This document shows, one piece after another, positions 1 through 8,100 of a stretch of 36,567 bases of DNA (its first letter is position 1; each line of letters opens with the position of its first letter). The DNA is from an uncultured Ruminococcus sp. (GTDB lineage Bacteria; Bacillota; Clostridia; Oscillospirales; Ruminococcaceae), in assembly GCA_900545285.1 (NCBI GenBank), contig UQYK01000018.1, positions 1 through 36,567 on the forward strand. The letters are read 5' to 3'. The notes beneath the pieces were generated by a model, which ran no database searches, was not told the DNA's origin, and was given only the letters and a program-made list of their open reading frames with translations. The translations under genes were made by a program, and so were the position numbers.

Positions 1-92
1 TGCTGGATGGCGAAATCAATGGACAGGATGCAGTTTCTCTGCTGAAGTTCCTGACTCATATCATTGATTCCCTGCCGGATATGGATGCATAA
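1..92 (+). CDS. C-terminal end of a dockerin protein (partial)
   Basis: Only the last 29 codons are present, read from base 3 to the TAA at 90-92. They encode the second half of a type I dockerin: a calcium-loop segment DGEINGQDA followed by the helix VSLLKFLTHIIDSLPD. The same pattern (xDGExNGxDAxxLLxFL) closes the protein at 15978-17975 and, less well, the one at 31248-33944. Dockerins attach secreted enzymes or binding proteins to cohesins on a scaffoldin outside the cell. What the protein does cannot be told because its body lies outside the window. Confidence 0.85.
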   Translation, partial: LDGEINGQDAVSLLKFLTHIIDSLPDMDA

Positions 93-122
93 GTAAATCT
101 GAAACGTAATAGTTTCTTTCCC

Positions 123-168
123 AAAAGCACCGTGGACTTTTTTCGAAAAGCACCGCGGTGCTTTTTCG
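123..168 (+). terminator. Terminator of the dockerin gene, with a duplicated arm
   Basis: A perfect 20-base palindrome at 146-165 (arm AAAAGCACCG) is followed by T residues. The left arm also occurs as a direct repeat at 123-132, so the right arm can pair with either copy; pairing with the far copy gives a normal loop, whereas the near copy leaves none. Confidence 0.7.
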
Positions 169-195
169 TTTTGCCGGAAAAAATAAGGGAGGGTC

Positions 196-224
196 TTGAC
201 AAGCAGAAAAATGTATAGTATAAT
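196..224 (+). promoter_or_regulatory. Promoter of the metK transcript
   Basis: Consensus TTGACA at 196-201, a 17-base spacer and TATAAT at 219-224. Transcription would start about 50 bases before the riboswitch. Confidence 0.9.
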
Positions 225-281
225 CAAAGAAGAAGAGATTGTGTCGAAGAATATGGCTGGTCTTTTCTGGTGAAATTTTAT

Positions 282-441
282 ACCTTATCAAGAGTGGTGG
301 AGGAACAGGTCCTATGAAGCCCGGCAACCGGTTGATGTGTTTTCTGCATCAGTAGCGGTGCCAATTCCTGCGGTATAACCGAGAGATGAGGGGTTTGTAC
401 AAAATACAAAGGCACTCGGTTTCGGGTGCCTTTTCTTTTTT
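282..441 (+). promoter_or_regulatory. SAM-I (S-box) riboswitch upstream of metK
   Basis: The conserved S-box elements appear in order: the P1 5' strand CCTTATC (283-289), AGAGTGGTGGAGG, the kink-turn region with ATGAAGCCCGGCAACC, GGTGCCAATTCCTGC, and GAGAGATGAGG, whose GATGAGG (385-391) pairs with the P1 5' strand. It is followed by an intrinsic terminator at 409-441. S-box riboswitches bind S-adenosylmethionine and terminate transcription, so metK should be off when SAM is plentiful. Confidence 0.95.
409..441 (+). terminator. Riboswitch expression-platform terminator
   Basis: Stem AAGGCACTCG (409-418) pairs with CGGGTGCCTT (423-432) around a GTTT loop, then a T-rich tract. It is the OFF structure of the SAM-I riboswitch. 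Confidence 0.9.
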
Positions 442-473
442 GGATCTACCCGCAAACAGAAAGGAAGTAAGAA

Positions 474-1655
474 ATGGCAAAAACTTTATTTACCTCAGAA
501 TCTGTAACAGAAGGACATCCGGATAAAATCTGCGACCAGATTTCAGACGCTGTGCTGGATGCGATTCTGGAACAGGATCCGAAAGCACGTGTTGCCTGCG
601 AAACAACAACTGCAACTGGTATGGTTCTGTGCATGGGAGAAATTTCTACTACAGCAAAGGTGGATATTCCCCAGATTGCACGGGATGTGATTGTGGACAT
701 TGGTTATGACCGTGCCAAGTATGGCTTTGACGGCATGACATGCTCCATTTTGCTGGCAATGAACAAGCAGTCACCGGATATCGCAATGGGTGTCAACGAT
801 GCAATTGAAACACGCGGCAGCGAAGAACGGGAAACCGGCGCCGGCGACCAGGGTATGATGTTCGGTTATGCCTGCGATGAGACAAAGGAACTGATGCCGC
901 TGGCGATTTCTCTGTCCCATAAGCTCTGCATGAAGTTGGCCGCACTGCGGAAGTCCAAGACTTTGCAGTATCTCCGCCCGGACGGCAAGGCACAGGTAAC
1001 TGTGGAATATGACGGTGATCAGCCGGTTCGGATCGATACCGTTGTTATTTCAACCCAGCACGCACCGGACGTGTCTTTGGAGACCATTCGCCGGGATATG
1101 ATGACCTATGTGGTGGATGCTGTTTTGCCGAAGGAACTGCTGGATGAAAATACAAAGTATTTCATCAACCCCACCGGACGTTTTGTTGTCGGCGGCCCGC
1201 AGGGTGACAGTGGTCTGACTGGCCGTAAAATTATTGTAGACACCTACGGTGGTTATGCAAGACACGGCGGCGGCGCTTTCAGCGGAAAGGATCCGACAAA
1301 GGTAGACCGCTCTGGTGCCTATGCTGCAAGATATATTGCAAAAAATATCGTTGCAGCCGGTCTGGCAAAGCGCTGCGAAGTGCAGCTGGCATATGCCATT
1401 GGCGTAGCAAAGCCAGTTTCTGTCCGGGTTGATACATTCGGAACCGGAACAGTATCCGAAGAAGTGCTTGCAGCTGTTGTGCCGCAGGTATTTGCACTGA
1501 CACCGGACGGCATGATTCAGATGCTGGATCTCCGGAAGCCGCAGTACCGCAAGCTGGCAGCGTATGGCCATATGGGGCGTGAAGACCTGGGCGTTGCCTG
1601 GGAGCGTCGGGACAAGGTAGATGCACTGAAACAGGCAGTTGCTGCAATGCAGTAA
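474..1655 (+). CDS. metK: S-adenosylmethionine synthetase
   Basis: Makes S-adenosylmethionine from methionine and ATP in the cytoplasm. The 393-residue length is normal for the family. Signature segments are visible: GHPDKICDQISDA near the N-terminus (ATP/methionine binding), GAGDQGMMFGYA in the middle, and DTYGGYARHGGGAFSGKDP (P-loop-like) in the second half. The ATG at 474 is preceded by AAAGGAAG at a good distance. The gene is monocistronic: promoter at 196-224, SAM-I riboswitch before it and a terminator at 1683-1711 after it, so it should be feedback controlled by its own product. Confidence 0.98.
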   Translation: MAKTLFTSESVTEGHPDKICDQISDAVLDAILEQDPKARVACETTTATGMVLCMGEISTTAKVDIPQIARDVIVDIGYDRAKYGFDGMTCSILLAMNKQSPDIAMGVNDAIETRGSEERETGAGDQGMMFGYACDETKELMPLAISLSHKLCMKLAALRKSKTLQYLRPDGKAQVTVEYDGDQPVRIDTVVISTQHAPDVSLETIRRDMMTYVVDAVLPKELLDENTKYFINPTGRFVVGGPQGDSGLTGRKIIVDTYGGYARHGGGAFSGKDPTKVDRSGAYAARYIAKNIVAAGLAKRCEVQLAYAIGVAKPVSVRVDTFGTGTVSEEVLAAVVPQVFALTPDGMIQMLDLRKPQYRKLAAYGHMGREDLGVAWERRDKVDALKQAVAAMQ

Positions 1656-1682
1656 TTCCATTTTTGCTTGATTTAAGAAATG

Positions 1683-1711
1683 AAAGCCACCTGGAAACGG
1701 GTGGCTTTTTT
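1683..1711 (+). terminator. Terminator between metK and the convergent gene
   Basis: Stem AAAGCCACC (1683-1691) pairs with GGTGGCTTT (1700-1708) followed by T residues; the A-run on the other side may let it also serve the minus-strand gene that ends at 1718. Confidence 0.85.
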
Positions 1712-1717
1712 GCTGCA

Positions 1718-3004
1718 TCAGCGGATTCCAGCTGACTGCGTCCGGAGCAGTGCCTGTACTTGTTGCGCCATAGCTTCGGCTGCGGTTTCCGGCGCAAAGG
1801 TTGTATCATAATCGTAGATGGCAATGCCGTCTACGTCTTTGCATTGCAGGAGGTATTCCACCTGCCGTTGTGGAATGTCGGAATGCTCCTGCCATTCGTG
1901 GCAGCCGCTGCCTGCCCAGGTGTCTTCTTTCCCCATTTTATGGGTACCGATTCCGACAACCAGAGAGACGCTTTCCTCTGTAACAGCTTCTGTCCAGGCG
2001 GAAACCGTATCTGTAAAAGGAGCAGTTTCGTTTTCGAAACCGTAGTAAATCTGTGGAATCAGCGCATCACAAAATCCAGGCTCACTGGCCCAGCGTTTTA
2101 CATCGGCGTATTGGTGGGCATAATTTCCCTGCATGGTACCCTGGGGACTGATGCTGAATTGCATTGCAGCGTCTGCCTTTTTGACAGCCTGGTAAATTGC
2201 CTGCACCATGGCGTTTGTCTGTTTCAGCCGGAATGCAGTCAGGTCTGTGCCGCCGTTTTCTGCAAATGCCGCCAGATCAAAGGAGGAATCCGTGGTGGGG
2301 TAGAAGTAGTCGTCAATGTGAATGCCATCAACGGGATAGTGTTCTGCAATTTCTGCCGCTCCGTCTGCAATGAACTGCCGCACCTCCGGATAGGCCGGAT
2401 TCAGCCACCAGTTGTTTTCCACTTGTACCAGATAGGTGCCGTTTTTTTCCGGACTGTTGTACCATTGCTTGATGGTGTACTGATCGTTCATTTCCTGCAT
2501 GGCCGTGTCCGTGGGGCAGCGAAGGGGATTGATCCAGGCATGGGCAGACAGATTTTGTGCATGTGCCTCTTCCAGCAAAACCGCGAGAGGGTCAAAATCA
2601 ATGTCTGTATCGGCATAGCTGCCCCAGGGAAAGTGCTCGGACGGATAATATGCGTCCTGATAGGCGCGTACATGGAGATATACGGTGTTGATTCCAAGAT
2701 CTGCGGTCTTTTGGAAGCGCTCCCGCATGGCCTGCCGAAATTCTTCCTGTGATTTTCCCTGGAGTGTGTCGGCATATTCCATCACCGGAAACCACATGGC
2801 ATATACCGGCGCACTGTCAGAAGGGGAAAACTCTGTGGTGCCGGTTGCAGTTTCCACATGAAGCTGTTCCACCTCCTGTACCCGCTCTGCCAGATTGTCG
2901 CAGAACATAGCATCCTCCGGGACGGAATTTCCCGTTTTCTGTGTGCAGCCCGGTGTGCTGCATAGAATCACACCAGTCAGAATCCAATACATCCACTTTT
3001 TCAT
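1718..3004 (-). CDS. Secreted GHL10-type (DUF187) glycoside hydrolase-like protein
   Basis: A 428-residue protein starting at ATG 3004, chosen because AGGAGG lies 7-8 bases upstream and the N-terminus MKKWMYWILTGVILCSTPGC is a signal peptide; an open frame 102 codons further upstream has no such support. Cys20 could be lipidated, but the lipobox is non-canonical (Thr at -3). The body matches the GHL10/DUF187 TIM-barrel family: AMWFPVMEY at the start of the barrel, FQKTADLGINTVYLHVR, AHAWINPLR, and VDGIHIDDYFYP with acidic residues at a strand end, as in clan members related to GH13/GH10-like folds. Proteins of this family act on extracellular polysaccharide or cell-wall material; the substrate here is unknown. 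It is transcribed alone and converges on metK. Confidence 0.85.
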   Translation of the reverse strand: MKKWMYWILTGVILCSTPGCTQKTGNSVPEDAMFCDNLAERVQEVEQLHVETATGTTEFSPSDSAPVYAMWFPVMEYADTLQGKSQEEFRQAMRERFQKTADLGINTVYLHVRAYQDAYYPSEHFPWGSYADTDIDFDPLAVLLEEAHAQNLSAHAWINPLRCPTDTAMQEMNDQYTIKQWYNSPEKNGTYLVQVENNWWLNPAYPEVRQFIADGAAEIAEHYPVDGIHIDDYFYPTTDSSFDLAAFAENGGTDLTAFRLKQTNAMVQAIYQAVKKADAAMQFSISPQGTMQGNYAHQYADVKRWASEPGFCDALIPQIYYGFENETAPFTDTVSAWTEAVTEESVSLVVGIGTHKMGKEDTWAGSGCHEWQEHSDIPQRQVEYLLQCKDVDGIAIYDYDTTFAPETAAEAMAQQVQALLRTQSAGIR

Positions 3005-3234
3005 ATTCTGTCCTCCTGTACGGCTGTCATTTGGCAGAAGGCGGGGAGAAAGCCTGTCTGCCGCAGACACGGAAATGGTACTGTATTTTGCGGTATCCAA
3101 GAAAGTATATGCATCATTTTTGCCGGGCAGAACTGCTGCCGAAAAAAATTTGCAGATGCGATAAGTATACCTGATCAAAATTGCACGCGAAACCTTGTGG
3201 AAATACAGCAATATTACAAAAAGAAAAAAGCGGC
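3005..3234. other. Intergenic region between divergent GHL10 gene and fhs
   Basis: The gap from 3005 to 3360 holds the fhs promoter (3235-3263) and its leader. For the minus-strand gene only weak promoter candidates are seen, for example a TATACT at about 3165-3170 read on the minus strand without a good -35 box. I saw no THF riboswitch before fhs. Confidence 0.5.
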
Positions 3235-3263
3235 TTGCATTATTCCTGGAGAAATGGTATAAT
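3235..3263 (+). promoter_or_regulatory. Promoter of fhs-tsaE-tsaB
   Basis: TTGCAT at 3235-3240, a 17-base spacer and TATAAT at 3258-3263, about 100 bases before the fhs start. Confidence 0.85.
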
Positions 3264-3360
3264 AAAATTACGTTTTTTATCGGAAATGAACGCATATTTT
3301 CAGAAAACAAAGAGACGGTTGTTTTTGGAAAATGTATGCCGTGAGAAAAGGAGAATCGTT

Positions 3361-5031
3361 ATGTTGACAGATATTGAAATCGCACAGAATGCTGAAATGT
3401 ATCCGATCGGAAAGATTGCAGCTGATCTTTCCATTGCAGAAGAGGACATTGAATTCTATGGACACTACAAGGCAAAACTGTCAGAGCAGCTGTTTAAAAA
3501 GCTGGAAAACAAGCCGGACGGCAAGCTGATTCTGGTTACTGCAATCAATCCGACTCCGGCCGGAGAAGGAAAGACTACAGTCAGCGTTGGTCTGGCAGAT
3601 GCTTTGCATCAGATTGGCAAGAAGACCGTACTGGCACTGCGGGAACCGTCCCTTGGCCCGGTATTCGGCATCAAGGGCGGCGCTGCCGGCGGTGGTTATG
3701 CACAGGTCGTGCCAATGGAAGACATCAACCTGCACTTTACCGGCGATATGCACGCCATTACATCTGCAAACAACCTGCTCTGTGCTATGCTGGACAACCA
3801 CATGCAGCAGGGAAACACACTGCGGATTGATCAGCGGTGCATTATGATCAAGCGCGTGCTGGATATGAATGACCGTGCGCTGCGGAACATTGTCATCGGT
3901 CTGGGCCGAAAGGTAGACGGCATTCCCCGGAGTGACAGCTTCCAGATTACAGTAGCTTCCGAAGTAATGGCAATCCTGTGCCTGGCTTCTGACCTGGCAG
4001 ATCTGAAAGAACGCCTGGGCAATATCCTGGTGGCATATGATCTGGACGGCAATCCGGTTTATGCCAAGGATCTGGGGGCAAACGGCGCTATGACTGCGCT
4101 GCTGAAGGATGCACTGAAGCCAAACCTGGTTCAGACTCTGGAACATACACCGGCGCTGATTCACGGCGGCCCGTTCGCCAATATTGCACACGGCTGTAAC
4201 TCCCTCCGTGCTACAAAGCTGGCGCTGAAGCTGGGAGATTACTGTGTTACAGAAGCCGGATTTGGTTCTGACCTGGGCGCAGAGAAGTTCTTTGACATCA
4301 AGTGCCGTTACGGCGGTCTGAACCCCAGCTGTGTGGTTCTGGTGGCTACTGTTCGTGCACTGAAATACAACGGTGGCGTGCCGAAAACAGAATTGACAAC
4401 AGAAAATCTGGATGCACTGAAAAAGGGTATTGTAAATCTCCAGGTGCACATTGAAAATATGAAGAAGTACGGCGTACCGGTAGTCGTTGCAATTAACCGT
4501 TTCCAGTGCGACACCGATGCCGAACTGAACTATATTCAGGAATTCTGTGAGAATCTGGGCGCAGAATTTGCATTGACTGAGGTATTTGCCAAGGGCGGTG
4601 TCGGCGGAAAGAAACTGGCGGAAAAGGTTTGCAAGACCATTGAAACAAAGCCGGCTGATTTCCACGTACTGTACGAGAACACCCTGACAATTGAAGAAAA
4701 GGTAGAAAAGATTGCAAAGGAAATCTACCGCGCTGATGGTGTAACCTTTACCGCACCGGCGAAAAAGGCTCTGGCACAGATTCGTGCACTGGGCTGTGAC
4801 AAGCTGCCGGTCTGTGTGGCAAAAACACAGTACTCTTTGTCGGATGATGCCGCAAAGCTGGGAAAACCGGAACACTTTACCATCACTGTTCGTGACGTAA
4901 CGCTGTCCAATGGCGCCGGATTTGTGGTAGTGCTCACCGGCAATATCATGACCATGCCGGGACTCCCGAAGGCACCGTCTGCACTGAAAATTGACTGCGA
5001 CAATGACGGTAACATCACCGGATTGTTCTGA
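3361..5031 (+). CDS. fhs: Formate-tetrahydrofolate ligase
   Basis: Joins formate to tetrahydrofolate with ATP, giving 10-formyl-THF for one-carbon metabolism and the methyl branch of the Wood-Ljungdahl pathway. From ATG 3361 (AAGGAG at 3348-3353) the protein has 556 residues, the usual length. The phosphate-binding loop TPAGEGKTT is at about residues 65-73, followed by family segments REPSLGPVFGIKGGAAGGGYAQ-like and FTGDMHAITSANNLL. An in-frame extension to 3181 is open but would begin upstream of the promoter and is not part of the protein. tsaE starts 15 bases downstream, so the three genes probably form one operon. Confidence 0.97.
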   Translation: MLTDIEIAQNAEMYPIGKIAADLSIAEEDIEFYGHYKAKLSEQLFKKLENKPDGKLILVTAINPTPAGEGKTTVSVGLADALHQIGKKTVLALREPSLGPVFGIKGGAAGGGYAQVVPMEDINLHFTGDMHAITSANNLLCAMLDNHMQQGNTLRIDQRCIMIKRVLDMNDRALRNIVIGLGRKVDGIPRSDSFQITVASEVMAILCLASDLADLKERLGNILVAYDLDGNPVYAKDLGANGAMTALLKDALKPNLVQTLEHTPALIHGGPFANIAHGCNSLRATKLALKLGDYCVTEAGFGSDLGAEKFFDIKCRYGGLNPSCVVLVATVRALKYNGGVPKTELTTENLDALKKGIVNLQVHIENMKKYGVPVVVAINRFQCDTDAELNYIQEFCENLGAEFALTEVFAKGGVGGKKLAEKVCKTIETKPADFHVLYENTLTIEEKVEKIAKEIYRADGVTFTAPAKKALAQIRALGCDKLPVCVAKTQYSLSDDAAKLGKPEHFTITVRDVTLSNGAGFVVVLTGNIMTMPGLPKAPSALKIDCDNDGNITGLF

Positions 5032-5046
5032 GAAGAGGGAACCGCT

Positions 5047-5496
5047 GTGTTAAAAATCAAAAAAACCACATCCTCTCCGGAAGAAACCATTGCTTTTGCG
5101 CAGCAGATCGGAGCGCGGCTCCGTGCCGGTGATGTAATCGCATATTTCGGCGGACTGGGCGTGGGAAAAACCACGTTTACAAGAGGACTGGCCAGAGGCA
5201 TGGGACTGCCGGACGTGGTTTCGTCTCCCACATTTGCAATTGTACAGGAATATCACGGGGAGGGGCTGTCTCTCTATCACTTTGACATGTACCGGATTGA
5301 GGGGGCGCTGGATCTGGAATCCACTGGATTTTATGATTATCCCCTGGACGAAGGCGTGTTTGCAATCGAGTGGTCAGAAAATATTGCGGCAGAATTGCCA
5401 GGAGGCTGCATTCGGATTACCATAGACCGGCTTTCGGATGACGGGCGGCAGATTACAGTAGAAGGAGATGAGCGCTTTGCGGATCTTGGGGATTGA
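5047..5496 (+). CDS. tsaE: t6A biosynthesis ATPase TsaE
   Basis: Essential ATPase of the TsaB-TsaD-TsaE complex that adds threonylcarbamoyl to A37 of ANN-decoding tRNAs. The 149-residue protein starts at GTG 5047 behind GAAGAGGG. The Walker A motif GGLGVGKTTF lies at about residues 35-44, followed by the family segments SPTFAIVQEY and HFDMYRI. It overlaps tsaB by 29 bases in another frame, indicating translational coupling. tsaC and tsaD are not in the window. Confidence 0.95.
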   Translation: MLKIKKTTSSPEETIAFAQQIGARLRAGDVIAYFGGLGVGKTTFTRGLARGMGLPDVVSSPTFAIVQEYHGEGLSLYHFDMYRIEGALDLESTGFYDYPLDEGVFAIEWSENIAAELPGGCIRITIDRLSDDGRQITVEGDERFADLGD

Positions 5497-6163
5497 TACT
5501 TCCGGAAAGGTTGCGGCAGCGGCGCTGTATGATACGGAAGCACAGTGCTTGCTGGGGCAGCAGGTAGTTTACACCAAACGCACGCATTCACAGGTGATTC
5601 TGCCGCTGGCAGAACGTCTTCTGGCGGATACCGGATTGACCTGGCAGGAAATTGACGGGCTTTCTGCGGCGAAAGGCCCTGGTTCCTATACCGGTCTGCG
5701 AATCGGCATTGCTGCGGTTAAGGCAATGGCATACGCCCTTCAGATTCCCTGTGCCGGAGTTTCTACGCTGGAAGGTCTGGCCTGGCAGAATCTGGCCTGG
5801 AACGGCATTATATGCAGCGTGATGACTGCACGGCAGTCACTGGTTTATGCCGGAATCTATGAGAGTGACGGCAGCGTAATCCGGACAATTCAGCCGGATC
5901 AGATTCTGCCTGTTGTAGAGCTGGATCAGCTGCTGGAGACGCTGGGAAAACCGGTATTGCTGACCGGAGACGGGGCAGAGCAGCTGGAAGAAAAAAGCTG
6001 GCTGAAAGTGGCATCCCCTGCAACGCGCCTGCAAAACGGAACGGGCATTTGCCTGGCAGTTCAGGACGGAACCCGTTGGATTTCGCCGGACGCACTGATG
6101 CCCGAATATTTGCAATTGGTAAAGGCGGAAAAGGATTTGCAGGATAAAAAGGCTGCAAAGTAA
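5468..6163 (+). CDS. tsaB: t6A biosynthesis protein TsaB
   Basis: Scaffold/activator partner of TsaD in t6A formation. The 231-residue protein has the ASKHA-type N-terminus LGIDTSGKVAAAALYD, THSQVILPLAERLL, and the highly conserved KGPGSYTGLRIGIAAVKA. The ATG at 5468 sits within the end of tsaE and is preceded by AAGGAG. In many Firmicutes the next genes are rimI and tsaD; here the neighbour is rpiB under its own promoter. A weak TAACAG/CTGTTA stem follows the stop but no convincing terminator. Confidence 0.93.
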   Translation: MSALRILGIDTSGKVAAAALYDTEAQCLLGQQVVYTKRTHSQVILPLAERLLADTGLTWQEIDGLSAAKGPGSYTGLRIGIAAVKAMAYALQIPCAGVSTLEGLAWQNLAWNGIICSVMTARQSLVYAGIYESDGSVIRTIQPDQILPVVELDQLLETLGKPVLLTGDGAEQLEEKSWLKVASPATRLQNGTGICLAVQDGTRWISPDALMPEYLQLVKAEKDLQDKKAAK

Positions 6164-6205
6164 CAGCTGCGGCCGGATTTCCCCTGTTATCTCCAAAAAT
6201 ACACC

Positions 6206-6234
6206 TTGCAATTTCCAATCAAGTATGCTATAAT
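6206..6234 (+). promoter_or_regulatory. Promoter of rpiB-upp
   Basis: TTGCAA at 6206-6211, 17-base spacer, TATAAT at 6229-6234. Confidence 0.85.
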
Positions 6235-6267
6235 AAAAGTATATCAACACAAAGGAGTCGGACGCAC

Positions 6268-6708
6268 ATGAAAATTTGGATCGGATGTGACCATGCAGGT
6301 TATGACCGAAAGCTGGAAGTCATGGAGCTTTTGAAAGCACGTGGCATAGAGACGGAGGACTGCGGCTGTGACGGACAGCGCACAGACTATCCGGTGATCG
6401 CAAAGAAAGTCGGTCAGGCAGTGGCTGCACATCCGGGTGACCGGGGGATTCTGATTTGCGGAACCGGTATCGGTATGTCGATTGCTGCAAACAAAATCCG
6501 CGGTGTTCGTGCGGCTCTTTGCGCAGATGCTTTTTCAACAAAATACACACGGCTGCACAATGATGCCAATGTGATGTGCATGGGTGCACGTACATTGGGC
6601 GGCGGCCTGGCACTGGAACTGGTAGAGGTCTTTCTGGACACACCGTTTGAAGGCGGACGGCACGAAGCACGTGTTCAGATGATTTCAGACTTAGAACAAG
6701 AATGGTAA
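6268..6708 (+). CDS. rpiB: Ribose-5-phosphate isomerase B
   Basis: Interconverts ribose-5-phosphate and ribulose-5-phosphate (RpiB/LacAB family). The 146-residue protein shows IGCDHAGYDRKLEV at the N-terminus, the active-site segment CGTGIGMSIAANKIRGVRAA with its catalytic Cys, and HNDANVMCMGARTLG. ATG 6268 follows AAGGAG at 6251-6256. upp begins 18 bases after its stop. The pairing makes sense: ribose-5-phosphate feeds PRPP, the co-substrate of Upp. A sugar-specific isomerase of the same family cannot be excluded by eye. Confidence 0.93.
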   Translation: MKIWIGCDHAGYDRKLEVMELLKARGIETEDCGCDGQRTDYPVIAKKVGQAVAAHPGDRGILICGTGIGMSIAANKIRGVRAALCADAFSTKYTRLHNDANVMCMGARTLGGGLALELVEVFLDTPFEGGRHEARVQMISDLEQEW

Positions 6709-6726
6709 TTACAGGAGGACAAGAAC

Positions 6727-7356
6727 ATGGCAGGGATTCATGTAGTAGATCATCCGCTGGTACAGCATAAGATTTCGCTGCTGCGGGACAAAATGACAGG
6801 TGTAAAGGAATTTCGGGAACTGACTTCTGAAACAGCAATGTTGATTTGCTATGAAGCAACCCGTGATCTCCCCATGAAGGAAATTACAATTGAAACCTAT
6901 CAGGGAATTGCAAAGACAAAGGTGATCTCCGGCAGAAAGCTGGCATTTGTGCCGATTCTGCGTGCAGGTCTGGGTCTGATTGACGGCGTAACAGATCTGA
7001 TTCCGGCTGCAAAAATCGGCCACATCGGTATTTTCTGTGAACCGGGTACACACGATGCCGTGAAGTACTATTCCAAGATGCCGGATGATATTGCAGAACG
7101 GGAAGTAATTGTAGTGGATGCTATGCTGGCAACCGGTACTTCTGCAATCGCTGCAATTTCTGATCTCAAGAAGATGGGCGTAAAGAGCGTTAAGTTCCTG
7201 TGCATTCTGGCTTGCCCGGAGGGACGGGACGCACTGCTGGAAGCACATCCGGATGTGGACATTTACTGTGGCGGCGTAGACGAATCGCTGGATGAAAAGG
7301 GCTATATTGTGCCTGGTCTCGGCGATGCTGGTGACCGGATTTTCGGCACGAAGTAA
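6727..7356 (+). CDS. upp: Uracil phosphoribosyltransferase
   Basis: Salvages uracil to UMP with PRPP. The 209 residues are the normal length. The PRPP loop VVDAMLATGTSAIAAI and the C-terminal uracil-binding segment GLGDAGDRIFGT are present, as is the N-terminal HPLVQHKISLLRD. ATG 6727 lies 8 bases after AGGAGG (6713-6718). Co-transcribed with rpiB and followed by a strong terminator. Confidence 0.97.
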   Translation: MAGIHVVDHPLVQHKISLLRDKMTGVKEFRELTSETAMLICYEATRDLPMKEITIETYQGIAKTKVISGRKLAFVPILRAGLGLIDGVTDLIPAAKIGHIGIFCEPGTHDAVKYYSKMPDDIAEREVIVVDAMLATGTSAIAAISDLKKMGVKSVKFLCILACPEGRDALLEAHPDVDIYCGGVDESLDEKGYIVPGLGDAGDRIFGTK

Positions 7357-7369
7357 GGGAAAAACAAAG

Positions 7370-7403
7370 AAAAGTGTCAGTTTCAATGAAGCTGACACTT
7401 TTT
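7370..7403 (+). terminator. Terminator of rpiB-upp
   Basis: Stem AAAAGTGTCAGTTT (7370-7383) pairs with AAGCTGACACTTTT (7389-7402) around CAATG, then Ts. Confidence 0.9.
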
Positions 7404-7420
7404 GGATAGATGTAACTGAT

Positions 7421-7449
7421 AAAAAAGGCAGCACCGGGCTGCCTTTTTT
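7421..7449 (-). terminator. Terminator of the GS-like/ANTAR operon
   Basis: Perfect 12-base arms AAAAAAGGCAGC (7421-7432) and GCTGCCTTTTTT around a 5-base loop; symmetrical A/T tracts make it work in both directions. Confidence 0.88.
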
Positions 7450-7453
7450 GTGT

Positions 7454-8026
7454 TTATTCATATCGTGCGATAATTTCCAGGGAGACTTCTTTTCGGGTGC
7501 GCCGTGTGTCCATGGCACTTTTTTCAATGTAACGGTGCGCGGCTTCCTCTGACATGTTCTGCTCTGTGATCAGCAGGAACTTGGCGCGTGAAACATAACG
7601 GACTTCTTCTAATTTTGCCCGAAGCTTGTTGTTCTCCTTTTGCATCAGGAGCAGGCGGTTATGAAAGGCACTGCCCAGCCGCACGGCCTGGAGCAATGCG
7701 TTTTTATTCAGCGGTTTTGGCACAACACAGATGCCGTAATCCATAGTGCGGTTTACCATATCGTCTGCAGCATCTGCCTTACAGACCAGAATGATGCCGG
7801 AACATGTGGATTCGCTGAGCTTTAAGGAAAGCTGGTATCCGAATTCGTCTTTCAACGGCGTATTGATGAGAATCAGTCCGTAGTCATCGTGGTGAATCAT
7901 GCGCCGTGCTTCGCTTCCGCTGGATACAGTGGCAATGGAGCCGCAGCCGCAGGTTTTTAAAAAACTGGTTAGTCCGTCCAGACCTTTTTCAGATCCGGAA
8001 ATAATCAGGGTTCGTTCCGAATACAA
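7454..8026 (-). CDS. ANTAR-domain antiterminator with a receiver-like domain lacking the phospho-Asp
   Basis: 190 residues if started at TTG 8026, chosen because AGGAGG lies 9 bases upstream; an ATG at 8095 has no such site. Residues 5-120 fold like a response-regulator receiver (conserved Lys104 in VVPKPLNK), but the usual phosphoacceptor Asp is Asn55 in LILINTPLKD, so it is probably not phosphorylated. A short coiled-coil (131-145) leads to an ANTAR three-helix RNA-binding domain (about 140-187: RAKFLLITEQNMSEEAAHRY, RRTRKEVSLEIIARY). ANTAR proteins bind paired hexaloop hairpins in mRNA and prevent termination; in clostridia such proteins sit next to glnA. It follows the GS-like gene by 74 bases; the gap contains a TGCTGC/GCAGCA hairpin without a T tract. 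Confidence 0.85.
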   Translation of the reverse strand: MYSERTLIISGSEKGLDGLTSFLKTCGCGSIATVSSGSEARRMIHHDDYGLILINTPLKDEFGYQLSLKLSESTCSGIILVCKADAADDMVNRTMDYGICVVPKPLNKNALLQAVRLGSAFHNRLLLMQKENNKLRAKLEEVRYVSRAKFLLITEQNMSEEAAHRYIEKSAMDTRRTRKEVSLEIIARYE

Positions 8027-8100
8027 CGCTGCATCCCTCCTGTTTTCGTGAAGTTTGGATATTGCAATGCCTGAATGCTGCCTTTTGTGCAGCAAACGAT

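Noticed and set aside
1760..2752. 330-residue plus-strand frame opposite the GHL10 gene
   Set aside because: Low-quality composition; the minus-strand gene has signal peptide, ribosome site and family motifs.
3264..3360. THF riboswitch in front of fhs
   Set aside because: The conserved THF-I core sequence is not visible.
3481..4875. 464-residue open frame opposite fhs
   Set aside because: Antisense shadow of a certain gene; Cys/Gln/His-rich composition, no ribosome site.
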